Positions 1 to 13,100 of a stretch of DNA of 64,000 nt are shown piece after piece (within the stretch, counting starts at the first letter, position 1; every line of letters begins with the position of its first letter). Both the position numbers and the translations under genes were made by a program. The notes under the pieces are model-generated. The model was not told the DNA's origin, did not search any database, and saw only the letters and a list, made by a program, of their open reading frames with translations. Source of the DNA: Heterobilharzia americana (lineage: Eukaryota; Platyhelminthes; Trematoda; Strigeidida; Schistosomatidae); contig OX104134.1 in NCBI GenBank assembly GCA_944470555.2, forward strand, positions 11,821,248 to 11,885,247. Direction: 5' to 3'.

Positions 1-726
1 CTGAATACAATAACCTTTTTTACTAAACACAAAAAACAACGAATTATAGCGGTGCTTCTTCTCACTTTTATTCAACTGGATCACAAAAAGTAGTCAGTTT
101 TGGTTAGACTAGTCAATGTTTACATTTCACAGTCATTTTAACGATAGACTATCGGGTATAAATAGTGTCGAACGAATCACGAACAGTTTCTCCGGGACAG
201 CTTAAACATGATGTTGATAAGTGCCAGTGGAAAATTTCCCATTGGCTAACTTCAACCGCCAACCAGTACATGAAATTAACGACTAAATCCGATGAGTAGT
301 GTTATTGATTGTCATTAATTAACATGTGAGGATTAGTGTCGATTTTTCTGTTGACTGTTAACAACCGTATGAGATAAAGTATATATTAAATAGGAATCGA
401 CTGCATCTCAGCATGAACTAATTAAAAAACACTTCCAGTATTTAAAATCTACTCAGTCTGTCAAAATATCCTTAGGTTATCAAGAAAAATTCATGCTTTA
501 TACAAACTTTTCGACATTTATCTGTATCGTATAAGGGACACGCATGTGGACAGTGTAGTTTCGGACACTTATTTTCAATAAGTATAAATACAGTTTGGAA
601 AAAGATACAACTATTCCTTATAACCTTCAACAGAAGACTAATACGCAGTTTATTTCCCAGATGAGATCACGTTCAGACACCCATGTAAGTGACCCTATGT
701 GAATAACTACTAGTCCCCTCCTTTGT

Positions 727-1040
727 TTTACCAATAACATACTTAATAAGAGTAAGACATGCATCAGCGAAGAAATATTTCTTTTCAATGACTTCATTAT
801 CAAGCTGTACAGTCGCATTTATACTCGATAAAGTGACAGATAATTGCACTAAAAAGCTGCTCAGTCAATATGCAAAATATACAATAGGTGTAGGTGGTCG
901 TATTTGTTCAAGTGGAAGAAATAGAAAATGGGTCACTAAATAAGGAACTAGTTGATAACAAGTGGTGAGATAAGAGACACATGTTGTCAAAGAATTGTAA
1001 AACAGTGATAATTTAGCTGAAACATACAAAATAGGTCAAT
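727..1040. repeat. Inverted repeat, left arm
   Basis: The reverse complement matches 1711-1953 over most of its length, for example TTTCAGCTAAATTATCACTG and GACAACATGTGTCTCTTATC in the right arm. The left arm carries about 75 extra bases (roughly 785-860) missing from the right. Imperfect, so an old foldback-type or terminal inverted structure. Confidence 0.8.
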
Positions 1041-1710
1041 GAAGTGAAAATTGGTGATAATGATGATGATAATAAAGAGAAGTATACCAAAGTGAAGTGA
1101 AATTGACAAAATCAACAAAATGAATTGTTAAGGCCAAGATAGAGAAAGTGGTTTCACAAAACGTTTTTGAATGCAAAGTTTCGGCTTTTGTTCATGTATA
1201 GCTAATGATTCAGTTATCCATAAGTGGTGGAAACGTAAACCTTTGGAGTAGCTCAATTTAACTTTGTAAATTATTTTAAAGGATCAATCTCGAGGTGCTG
1301 AACCACCTAATTCAACAAGGTGTTCACATATGGATGAGGTCGTTTTGCTTTGCTCGCCTTTGGTAAGCCAAACCGGGTAATGTTCAGTAACACGTTTTCG
1401 GAGAGCCGCTTACAACGTCCAGTATAGTCAGCACTTCGGCTGTGGTATCTCCTTTGAATTCTAGATTCATGGTTAAGATTTCCTTAAGGACTGTAATGGG
1501 ATGGGGAGTGGTTTGTTTTTTCAGGGTATCCATTATTAGATAGTATTATTCTAAGAGTTTCGATTTCAGCATCCACCGTATCTTCTGAACATATTCGATT
1601 CAAAGGTCAGTCTATCGAAAACCAACCTGGACCAGTCAGTTCATTAACTTTAATAGTTAGGTACCTCTTAGCTGTAAAAGAAATCTCATTCACTCACTGT
1701 TTCAGAATCT

Positions 1711-1953
1711 ATAGACCTATTCTGCATGTTTCAGCTAAATTATCACTGTTTTACAATTCTTTGACAACATGTGTCTCTTATCTCACCACTTGTTATCAAC
1801 TAGTTCCTTATTCAGTGACCCATTTTCTATTTCTTCCACTACCCACACCTATTGTATATTTTGCACATTACAGCTTGATAATGAAGTCGTTGAAAACAAA
1901 TATTTCTCCGCTGATACATGTCTTGTTCTTGTTCATGAATAAATTGGTATATT
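1711..1953. repeat. Inverted repeat, right arm
   Basis: Partner of 727-1040 across a 670-bp loop. It is followed within about 35 bases by a block resembling the Penelope-like element ends at 21.6 and 22.9 kb. Confidence 0.8.
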
Positions 1954-1984
1954 TAGTCAGTCAACATACTTAATGTTGAGTACG

Positions 1985-2095
1985 GGTTACTTCGATTCAA
2001 TTCCATTTTTATTGATTTATTAGTTTGATCACACAGTGTAACAGTATTGTTTACTGGATTACGTAATTTATTGTCCATAGTCATATCAACCAAAC
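1985..2095 (+). mobile_element. Penelope pLTR-like fragment
   Basis: Shares a diverged block with 21600-21726: a TTCAATTCCAT start, an ACACAGTGTAACAGTATT segment and a CATATCAA end, in the same order and orientation. No coding remnant is attached. It could be a solo end of a degraded element. Confidence 0.5.
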
Positions 2096-2945
2096 ATTTA
2101 TTAAAAAGACAATTTCAGAGCAAACAAAAAACTATCAGTAATTTTAAGCGCTTAATTTATGGAAATCGTCAAGGAAATAATTACAAAATTTCGCATGAGC
2201 ATGTATATATCTAGATCCGGTCATCTTTGTCAACAGTTAGAAACAAAATACAAGTGCTCAATCAGACTGTGAAGCAGATAACCATCTACTATTTTTCCGA
2301 AAACCTGTAAACAGAATTTTCTATTCAAATATTAGTTTACAGGGCGATATCATAGTGCAAAATGTAATAAACAACTCTATAAAGGGAAGCTGAAAGTGAA
2401 ACGGATTGAATAGAAATGATCAACAATAGAAACACAAAGTAAACGATATACACATTCATAAATACATGTGTGTACAATTGAATTTCTGGCTCAACAATAT
2501 TTATGCATGCGTCATTCAGTGTTTTGTCCTGCTTTTTTCTGCATTTTTGGTTGAAAGCGCAAAATTGTTGAGTCATACAAAATAATAATAGAAAGTGAAT
2601 AAAACGGCAGAAAAACCGATAGATAAGCACAGTTTCTTGTTTAAAAATTCAAGTTGCCGCCGGTAAGCTTATACGGAATGGGAGAATTTTTCGGCAAAAA
2701 GAAAAAGAAAAATGGGGAGTAACCAAGACAACAACAGGTAACGTGAGAATTTTTCGGTTGGTACTTTCGTATTATATAATTTTAAAAAAATCTATTTAAA
2801 TTATCTTTATGCACATATACTTGTGCAAAATGACAACACAAAAGGTCTGCTAGTTCAGTATAGATATATCAATCAAGAGGCCACCTTTATCACAACAGGA
2901 ATATTGGTATTCTCAGAGAATAAGTAGAACCAAAATGAAATATAT

Positions 2946-3032
2946 TTAGAAAAGCGGTAGGCCTGCTTTCTCACGACATTTTTGAACAGTGGCTCGCAGC
3001 ATAAACTGTCTACGTGACAATTCTCGTACTTT
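2946..3032 (-). CDS. TSG101: TSG101 exon 9 (C-terminus)
   Basis: 87 nt encoding KVRELSRRQFMLRATVQKCR then EKAGLPLF and TAA. It aligns residue for residue with the human C-terminus around LLSRKQFQLRAL and KARKTAGL. The acceptor is CTTTTTCAG. No AATAAA polyadenylation signal is visible in the 300 bases after the stop. Confidence 0.92.
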   Translation of the reverse strand, partial: KVRELSRRQFMLRATVQKCREKAGLPLF

Positions 3033-4081
3033 CTGAAAAAGGAGAAACAAATATTGAATGTTAACCTAAGGCAGTAGGTTATCGTGTGCAAATGAGCATA
3101 TCAGTGGACTTTGTTCACTGGGGATCCAAAAATCAGCAAGATTTATTTTCAACAAAAGGGATCCAGCTGATTAACCTTGATTGATACTTAATTTTCTTCC
3201 GTAGATGCTTATGCAACATCACTGTGGACCTAGTTGCACAAATGGTCCCAAGACTTTATTCACTAATTTATTCAAATTTGTCTGAATACTATTAGAAAAA
3301 CAGACATTCTACACATGTAGTCGCCAAGATTATAATTTTATAATTTACACCCATACATTTATGAAAACTACTAAATATGCTTAGAATGTGATAATCTACG
3401 CAAGAAAAACTATACTAAAAACATAAGAATGTTTTATCAGACTTATCGATTCATGAGTCAGAGCTACACGAACTAAGTAACAGCTAAACACACACTAACA
3501 AATGTGTGCAAAACAAGCCCTATTCAATTTGAAGTTAACTCACAACATACAGAAAAAAGTGTGACACATAAGAGTGTTCGATAAACCACAATTTTCGAAA
3601 GGAATGCTCAAATTTTGTCGTAAACTGATTAGCAGTGTGACGCAAATGTGAAAGCATTGATATCACCTCTATACTTCACTTGAAAATCTGTCCTTCTAAC
3701 TTCTCTTCCCCTACTGTTGTGCATAGAAGGTAAGCAGTATATAATCCATACTTGTAGGACAATCGTGCGCATTATAATGGTATAGGCAGAATTTACTCTA
3801 CAAGAATAATTATTAAACTCCTTACTTCACAATAGAAGACTAGTAATGATAATAGTTAACAATCATAGGAGTACATAAAATGCACTGAAAGAGATTTGAA
3901 GATTGATTGTGGTTTAATTTTAAGATGAGATGATGTAACTTACAGCCAATTTATAACTGGCCATAAGACTCAAGATTATAAAAGTTCAAGTTGACAATAG
4001 TGAAACAGCTTGTCGACAAGAGAGTAGTTGGTTGTTTGAGTATTGTATTGGGGTAATCGGTATACCGATCTACCTACCTAT

Positions 4082-4151
<70 letters not shown>

Positions 4152-7100
4152 GTAGAAGGCACTAACTAATGTAATATATGAATATGTGAAACAGTCCTGT
4201 CATATGACTTGAAGCAACTTCAACAATTAGTTTAGTTTAATTTGGATTGTCCTGAAGCTTCTTCCATATTATGCTGGAAAAAGGATCATGGCATTAAATT
4301 TCAATTAGGCTCGCAATGGTAGGCAACTTAAAATGACTCGGAACTCTATTTCTGTAACATTTCATTGAGCAAATCATACTATGGTTACTTTCACGAGCTG
4401 GTTTTTATCTCTTTGAGGAGGTGACGAAAATTAGTTTGTTCGCTTAGTTCACGAGTCAAAATCTCCAAAACAATGCAGTAGACTATAGAAAATATCTCAT
4501 ATTTTCATAAAGATTGGATTCAAAATAGATACCAAACACTCTAGAGCACACATGCAGGTGTCACCTGCTGTTGAGCATGGAGTTAGCTTCTCTATTCACG
4601 AAGTAATTCGACGATGTATGCACAAGAAACGCCGCTTCAAAAGACTCCACAAGCATATGCCAGTTCATCAGATCGTGTGAAGCTATAAGCTTTTTGCAAG
4701 CATAATATATGATGTCTGGCATTTCAGAAGAGAATATAATTCAAATAACTCTGCACTTGAATATCTGGTCAATACTGATCACATACCATAAACATTTTCT
4801 GCTAAAGTCACCTAAAAAGATAAACCAAACGAGTTAAAAACTGATGTAGAGATTACCTTTGGATGAAAGAAAACGAAACGAAACATACTCAATCGCCTTG
4901 TGCACATTAGTCCAGGCGATGAGCCACATCTATTGTGGGAGGGCTAGTGATACTACCTGGGTGCCCAAACCCCGGTAGATAGAGCGGGAATTGAACCCGT
5001 GATCCATTAGTTGAGAGTGATTTCCCTAAAAAATTGAGCCACAGCTCCACATGGATTTAAGAAATTTTAGTGAATCATTACTGGAGACAGAAACTATGTG
5101 CACAGAAGGTGGTACTGTTACTTTACCTAGGACACAGTCTTCTTTTCACACCTTTTACCTTATTCAATCAGTCACAGTGTCTACATGGGACCTAGAATTT
5201 CTGTCCAACAGTCCGGTTTGCTGTACACCTTACATCAGACGAAAGATAAGGGAAATGGAAATAATGCAATCAGATCATAGGAAATCATATTTCCGACCTT
5301 TTGTCATTCTTTCCTGAGTATCAATTAGCTTATAATGTCTAACAGACTCAATTGGGAAAATTTAACTTTTAACAAATTTCCTTGCTGTAAAATCATTTCT
5401 ACGTAGGACAAGACCCGTAGATTTCTAGAGACAATTTACAATTTCTCCCTTTTGAACATTTAGTGAAGACTCAACGCCAACACGACTAACCAATAACAGA
5501 CTGAGATCTTATTCAAACCAGACTCAGCTACGAAACCAAATTAATGACCGCAACTCATCTTTGTTTCAACTAACTGGAGTTCAGTCAGATTGTCATATGA
5601 ACCACTGACACATAAATGTCTACCATATATCGATATCACACTTGCTGACAAGTCCGGTTTTCCCGTCTTCATACAAACAGAACTGAATTACAGAGACAGA
5701 GGAACTCATCAATTCGTGATGGGATTGCTTTCAGTAACCTTAGCTTAAAACACTATTGCTGATATAGCTCAGTCAGCAGAAAGTGGGGTCATTAATCCAG
5801 GTATTGCTAGTTGCAATAATGTAACGACTCAGGTTTTCCTTCAACTTCAATCACTCTGTGATTATATCAGTACCAATTTATCAAACTGAGGTAATCTTAG
5901 TTGGTAACCTGAGTGATTTGTGGAAAAATTGATTGATTGCAAGGGAGTTTTCATAAAGAAATGATATCAGATTTGTCTTTCGTTGTGAATATCAATACTT
6001 TGCATATCTGGTGGAAAATGAAATGGTTTGTGAAAAAGACTTTCTTTACTAAAACTTCTCCTCCTCTACATCTTTTACCTTCACAAAAAACCACACATTT
6101 TCTTGAAACGTACGTGAATTAATCAAAAATGAACAGGAATTTCTGAATTGCTCATTTATGCTTGAGAGTTTATGGTCTCAAGATGTTAGACGGATTCAAC
6201 AGTGGATAAATATTTTCAAAAGCAAGCAAACGAAGAATGACCTTCTTTAACATTCTTTATACGTAACAAGAATGCGAAATATTTGCTCAATAAACGTGAA
6301 ATTTGACTATCGAATGTTATAATTAAGGGTAGTCTAATTTATACTTTAAAACGACAGATCAAGCGCGGATTAAGGACTTATATCCTCACTAATTAACTAT
6401 ACTTACTCATTTTCTTCAGTTTTTGAGAGCTTGAATCCCTAGTTTTGCGAGTCGAAACACTCTTTAGTGTATATCATTTATTTCTACCACATGAAGCTGG
6501 AATCTTCCTATTAGCTCGTGTATGCATATATTTATACTCTGGTTTTGACTATTTTTAAGTGATTTCAAGGTAGTATTTGTGACGGAGATATCAGTAAGAG
6601 AAACGATGAAGACCTAGGAGCATCGGACAGCCGCTTCGTCTTAGAATGAAGCTTAACAGCAGTACAAAGCCATGACCCCATGGGGTATGCAGTCTGGAAC
6701 CATCAGGTCTTGCAGCAAGCACGTTTCGTTCAGTTACTTAGCTGGAACCTAACAGTCCACATTTTCCAACTTCTATCAATTCCTGCCGTAGTACGACTTC
6801 CATTCAATACTATCTACGAATATTTGTTCCCACAATCAACTTGGTTGACTCCATAACTGACAGCTTCTCATAACAACTTCGGGAAATCTGTCATGAAGCA
6901 GTTGACTATTGAGTACGGAGACGTGAGTTGATTGGCGAAACCTGATGATCCTGGATCGTGAGTATGCACTGAAGACGAAACAACCTTTAAGTGCCACCAG
7001 GTTTTCAACGGTTCTCCAGTTAATGTTAGTCTATAGTGAAAACTATCTTGGAAAAAATAAACCTCCACAAACCATCAGATAAACTGTTTAGGTTAAGTCA

Positions 7101-10100
7101 ATCAATTATTCAACTCATTTGTTGCTTTCTCAATTAAATGGGATGAGAAAAAGCTTTGTAGAAAACTACTTATTGTTCATTGTAAGGTAGTTGGCATCAC
7201 CTGAAATATGTATGTTGTCTAGCAACTGAATCCCTAAATTATAATGTGAACAGCTTAACTTATCAAACCGATAATACCTATGTACTTATGAACAAGAAGA
7301 TCAGACGACCTGGTATCGTTGCTACATTCCTGTGTCTACCCGTTCTATCAAATAGATACTCAATTAGAAATCGGGCATTAATTATCTTCCCCCAACAGTT
7401 TAATAGATTAAAAATCATTAATTTCTGTAAATTACGACCCACCTTCAAGTAAATTTCAACATCTAACACATTTTTACCCATCGCTTCTCCAAGGTAATAA
7501 ATTGCATCTTCGATTGCTTGTTCTTCAGCAAATGAAACAACTAGTTGTCGATAAAGTGGTGCAGTTGTATCCACAGCCTCATCCACCACAAAATTAGAAT
7601 CAGATTTCCTTAGTTTATTTGAAGTCTCTTCCAAATCTTTAGTTTTTTGCTTCAATGATTCTATTTCTAAAAAAACGCGCTCCTGATAATGTTAGAGAAG
7701 AAAAAAGAGAATCTTAATATAATTGGAAAATAGAAATATCTTCAGGTTGCTTTAACACTTCTCCGTTTTGTCCGATGTAAGAAATGTGTATGATACAGTA
7801 AATAAGTATAAGTGTATGCAAAGTAGTGCAATACTTACTGTTTGTTAGATTGATATAAATTAGCGTCGCTGCGTAGGTAATTGCGATAATTATTTTTAGC
7901 TGGAGAAAACAGTTAAATGGTGCATTATCTCAGTGAGCGGATACAAGATGGTCTACTGTAAGATTAGATGTACACAGTATAATGGTTGTTGAGTGTATCT
8001 GGCTGCTCAAACAGTGATATGTGTAGCAGGGTTGGGACAACGTAACTCCCTCGTTTAAAAATAATCCACAGCTACATACAACAAGCAGGTGGTAAAAACA
8101 TGATTTATGCTTGACAAAGGTATCCGTTGCATTCGTTAAATTTCATGTAGTAGTAGCAGTAGGATGAAAAAGAATCCTTGACGAGTTCATGATAAAAAAC
8201 CGAACCATGAAGTGTTAAGTCAAAGACCCGCAGCCTACGGTGAATAAAATATCATAAATCAATTATTTGAGACTGTAGACTACATGGTTCAAACTCTATC
8301 AAGGTGGCACAGGCGTATTTACTCTTTAAGCTCATCATCATTGCTGTGTTGTGACAATAATTATTGGAACGGCACAAGAGGAAGGATGTGCTCTTTATCT
8401 GCCAATTGGAGAAAAAAAAATTGGCCTGCAGTATCCAGGTGATAACCTCGCCTGGTTAACTAGTTTACTAGTTACTAGCCGGTCCTAAGCCCGGGTAAAG
8501 AGGGAAGGTTGGGCATAGGGCTAGCAACCCTACCCCGTAAAACAAATCTAACCGCTAAACAAACTTCAAAGCACAAACAAAATATAAAAAATGAAAACAA
8601 ACTTATTCCCCGCTGGAATCGGAGAGGCGAAATGACGCCAGTTGGTGAAAGCCTTCGGGAAGCCAATTGGCCGATGTGTCTTCTTCTCGATGAAAGCGAA
8701 AGTAAACGTGGGGACATGGAATGTCCGCACGATGTTTGAACCCAGTAAGGCAGCCCAGATTGCAAAGGAGATGAGAAGGTATAACATCGAAGTGCTTGGG
8801 ATTTGCGAAAGCAGATGGAATGGGAGTGGACTCTCCAAACTGTCAACTGGAGAATCAATAATCTACTCCGGTCACCCAGACGCCAACCACGAGCACACTG
8901 AGGGAGTGGCTATCATGATGTCCTCAAGAGCATCGAAGGCTCTCATGCAGTGGGAACCAATCTCCTCCAGGATCATGACAGCAAGATTCAACTCAAAAGG
9001 AAGAAAGGTCACAATCATACAATGTTATGCACCTACAAATAATGCAGAGCAAGAGAAAAAGGAGGATTTCTACAGACAACTTCAATCAACACTGGACAAG
9101 ACGTCAGTTGGCGATATCAAAATTCTAATGGGCGACATGAATGCCAAACTGGGAGGGGACAACACGGGAAGAGAACTAACCATGGGTCGAGAGGCGCTAG
9201 GTGAAATGAATGAGAATGGAGAATTGTTTGCAGAATTCTGCGCATTCAACGATTTGGTGATTGGAGGCAGTGTGTTCAGGCACAAAGATATCCACAAAGC
9301 GACATGGATTTCACCAGATGGACACACTAAAAATCAAATCGACTTTATCTCAATCTCAAGAAAATGGAGACGCAGTCTACTTAACACAAGGTCAAGAAGA
9401 GGAGCAGATGTAGGTTCAGACCACTATCTAGTGCAAGGAACCTTCCAAATCAAGTTAAAGCCTTCAAGGAAGCTGGTGATAGACCTCAACCCAAGTACAA
9501 CACTCGGAAACTGAAGGATGAAACTACAAAGGAGATCTTCAAGGCAGCCATCAAGACAAAATGGGAGACATCGAGCAACATCCCTGAAGAAACCTGTGTG
9601 GAAGAACACTGGAAGTCTTTGAAAGCTATGTGGAAAGAAACCTGCACAACAGTATTAGGAAGGAAGAAGAAAGAAGACAAGGAATGGATCTCGACGGATA
9701 CCTGGAAGCTGATAGAGGAGAGGAGGATGGTGAAGCAGAAGATAAACCAGTGCAAGGATGCTCAACGACAAGAGGAACTGAGCACAATGTATAAAACACT
9801 GGACAAAGAAGTGAAGAAGAGTGCACGCAAAGACAAAAGACACTTCTACGAAACACTGGCAAGTGAAGCAGAACAGGCTGCAGGTAAGAGAGACCTGACG
9901 ACATTGTATCAAATAACCAGGTTGCTATCAGGGAAGAGACCAACACAGATGAAACCAATAAAAGATGAAGAAGGAAATTTAATTACGAAAGAAGAGAAAC
10001 AGAGGAAACGATGGGCCGACCACTTCAAGAAGCTCTTGAATCGACCACCACCTGCACTTCGTCCAGAAATACCACCTGCAGCCGCTGAACTACAAGTGAA

Positions 10101-13100
10101 CATTAATCCCCCAACGAAAATGGAAGTCCTGAACGCCATAAAGCTACTGAAATGCGGGAAAGCAGCAGGACCAGATGGAATACCGCCAGAAGCACTGAAA
10201 ACAGATGCAGAGACAACAGCGGCCATGCTCACACCACTATTGCAGAAGGTGTGGAAGGAAGAGAAGGTACCTGACGATTGGAAGAAGGGTTACCTTGTCA
10301 AACTGCCGAAGAAGGGAGACCTCAGTGCTTGCAAGAACTGGCGCGGAATCACTCTCCTGTCCACCCCAAGTAAAATATTAAGCCGCATCATCCTGGAGAG
10401 GCTAAGGGATGCACTGGATTCAAAACTACGACCGGAACAGGCAGGCTTCAGGAAGTACAAATCATGTGCTGACCAAATTGCAACGCTTCGTATCATCATA
10501 GAACAGAGCATAGAATGGCAATCACCTCTCCACCTCAACTTCATCGACTTTGAGAAGGCCTTTGACAGCGTCGACCGAGAAGTAATTTGGAAACTGCTTC
10601 AATACTACGGAGTACCGCAAACCTTTATCCGCCTCATTCAACAACTATATGAAGATGCTACATGCCAAGTAATCCACAATGGGAAGCTCAGTGATGCCTT
10701 TGAAGTGAAGACAGGAGTGAAACAAGGTTGCCTACTATCCCCCATGATATTCCTTATTGTGGTGGACTGGATCATGCAGCAAACAGTAGGCAGCGAGAAG
10801 AGGGGGATACACTGGACGACGGAAAAGAACCTAGAAGACTTGGATTTCGCCGATGACTTATGCCTAATGTCACATAAACTTGAAGATCTGCAGGCAAAAA
10901 CTAACAAGTTGATAGAAGAGGCAGCGAAGACGGGACTTCAGGTGAATATAGAGAAGACAGAAGTGATGAAGATACCGCACCACCACCATCAACAACAACA
11001 ACAACAAACTCCAATCACCGTCAACGGGAGAAACTTAAAGGAAGTAACCTCCTTCACTTATCTAGGAAGCACTGTTTCAACTACAGGCGGGACGGACGAG
11101 GACGTCAAAGTCAGAATCGGAAAAGCAAGACAGGCGTTCATTAGCCTGAAACCAGTGTGGAGATCTTCTGCACTCAGCATGCGGAACAAGATACGGATTT
11201 TCAACACCAACGTCAAGTCAGTGCTCTTGTATGGCTCAGAGACTTGGCGCGTCACGAAAGGTATTTCCAATAAACTACAGACATTCATCAACAACTGCTT
11301 ACGCTCGCTGCTGAAGATCAGATGGCCAGAAAAAATAAGCAACAAGGGACTCTGGGAACGAACCAACCAAGAACCTATCACGCAACAAATATGCAGGAAG
11401 AAGTGGAGATGGATTGGCCATGCACTGAGAAGGCCGACTGAGGACATCACGCGTCAGGCCCTCGAGTGGAATCCCCATGGGAAGCGACGAGTTGGACGTC
11501 CGAGGGTGACATGGAGGAGGTCGTGCGAGCAGGAAATGAGAGCTTCTGGGCTGTCGTGGGACCAGGTTCAAAAGATCTCAGAGAACAGAGGTCACTGGAG
11601 GCGTGCTGCTGAAGCCCTATGTTCCACTAGGAACCCAAGGGACTAATAATAATAATAATAATAATCCAGGTGATATTGTATTACGGTGCGATGATACACA
11701 GGCGAAGTAATTACCGTTTTCATTAACCGCTGTTCCAAAGTATGATGTGCGTGGTCATGCATACTATGCGATGTACTTTGCACTCACCCTTAGCTGTTAA
11801 CCGTTAGAAGTAGGGGGGAGATTTATGCTTCGCAAAGACCTTTCTCAGTCTATTGTGAGATACAGTTCCGAGAGTTGTATCGACTTCGGACCTGTAGGTT
11901 TCATATATTAAAATATAATCTAAAGAGAATCTAGGTTAAACCTCTATGTTGGCCTTTGACAAGAATTGCTTCTATCGCCCAGTATCCCGAAGTCGATTTA
12001 CACCATTTACTTCCTAGTCAGAAGTTACCGAATTCCTCCGTTAAGTTGAAATTTATTATTCAACACGTGAAATGATCTCGCTACAGAATCTACAGTGAGT
12101 TGGACACCCTTTGTAAGAAACATCAGCAACTTCGTTAAACAGCACTGAAAATAGTTAGAGGAAGTGATCAAGTGGTTACTTTTGGAAACCATGCTGTAGC
12201 CTATGAACGATACCGGTTCCATTCAAAACATGAGATGCTGTATCCTGAAGGACGAATGACTTAGTAACTTGATATATCATCAAATCACAGCTATCATTAA
12301 CTCTAGTCCAACTTACTTGTCAGATACACGAACAAAATAACAAACACTTTATCAAAGTAACGTGCTGACCACGGAACCTGAAGATCGCGGGTTCGATCCC
12401 TGGCGGGGTCGTGGGTGCGCACTGCTGAGGAGTCCCACAATAGGGCGAAACGGCTGTCCAGTGCTCCCAGGTTTCTTTTGTTCCTCCAACTGACGTCAGT
12501 CTACGATGAATAACAACTTTATCAAAGTATTTTCTTATGATTCTCTTCTTTTCGTATTCTCCCTCACCTTTATTATGTTTATGTTTTTATATGTCATCAT
12601 ATTTGACATTTAAAATAAGTGGGTAGGTAAATGATAAAACAATGCAAATAAACAACAAAGCACACACATTGCATGACAGTTTATGTCGATGTCTGAATGG
12701 AAGTGCAAGAGGTTTCGAAATCACTACATATTTAATCAACACGAATAAATATTCAATTCAGCCACAACGACGAAACAAGTTTGACCTAGGCCATTAAATG
12801 TAAAAGAACAGCTGTATTTTTTTCGGTTTGGAGTATTGTAATTGAAAAGTTGAGAGTTACTAACCAATAGTCAATTACATTGTGGAGAAGGTCTTTAAAC
12901 CGCAATTCAAGTATATTTCAACATATCGTTTAAGGTAGAAAATTGTTAACAACGAGACATGCAAATTAAACTGTGGTTCAATTTGACTTGAAAGCGTTTT
13001 AAAAAACCATATTGCTCAAAATGATTTGGTATTCAAGTGCATGAAACTGGTGCAAACGATTGTAGAATCCATCTCCTACATAAAAACGAAGTTTTACTCT

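Larger units (their letters stand above)
1..2945. other. 3' flank of TSG101, no gene seen
   Basis: No supported coding sequence. The short open frames here are in AT-rich, non-conserved sequence. The stretch holds an inverted repeat (727-1040 with 1711-1953) and a Penelope pLTR-like block (about 1985-2095). The 1041-1710 loop is unrecognised. Confidence 0.6.
3033..7442 (-). other. TSG101 intron 8 (4410 nt)
   Basis: Non-coding. Contains the (AT)n tract at 4085-4147 and a minus-strand tRNA-type SINE at about 4870-5056. The remainder is AT-rich with no protein similarity I can recognise. Confidence 0.75.
8445..11663 (+). mobile_element. Full-length RTE-type LINE with target-site duplication
   Basis: A 3.2-kb non-LTR retrotransposon inserted antisense in TSG101 intron 7. 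It is bounded by a perfect 12-bp direct repeat, ATCCAGGTGATA, at 8433-8444 and 11664-11675. The GC-richer 5' leader (about 8475-8560) precedes an apurinic-type endonuclease and a reverse transcriptase, and the element ends in a (TAA)n tail at 11644-11663, typical of RTE elements. The length suits the RTE clade. The coding region is interrupted only by one frame change between 9385 and 9514. Exact duplications and intact catalytic motifs suggest a recent insertion. Confidence 0.93.

Noticed and set aside
4085..4147. Regular repeat that could be taken for an array
   Set aside because: Plain AT dinucleotide microsatellite; no spacers, and the genome is eukaryotic, so CRISPR is not expected.
8475..8858. 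Minus-strand ORF of 127 codons opposite the RTE leader
   Set aside because: Shadow of the GC-richer leader and endonuclease on the plus strand; no independent motif.
12381..12410. tRNA gene suggested by the GGTTCGATCCC B box
   Set aside because: No cloverleaf can be closed; target duplications and the hammerhead show it is a SINE.
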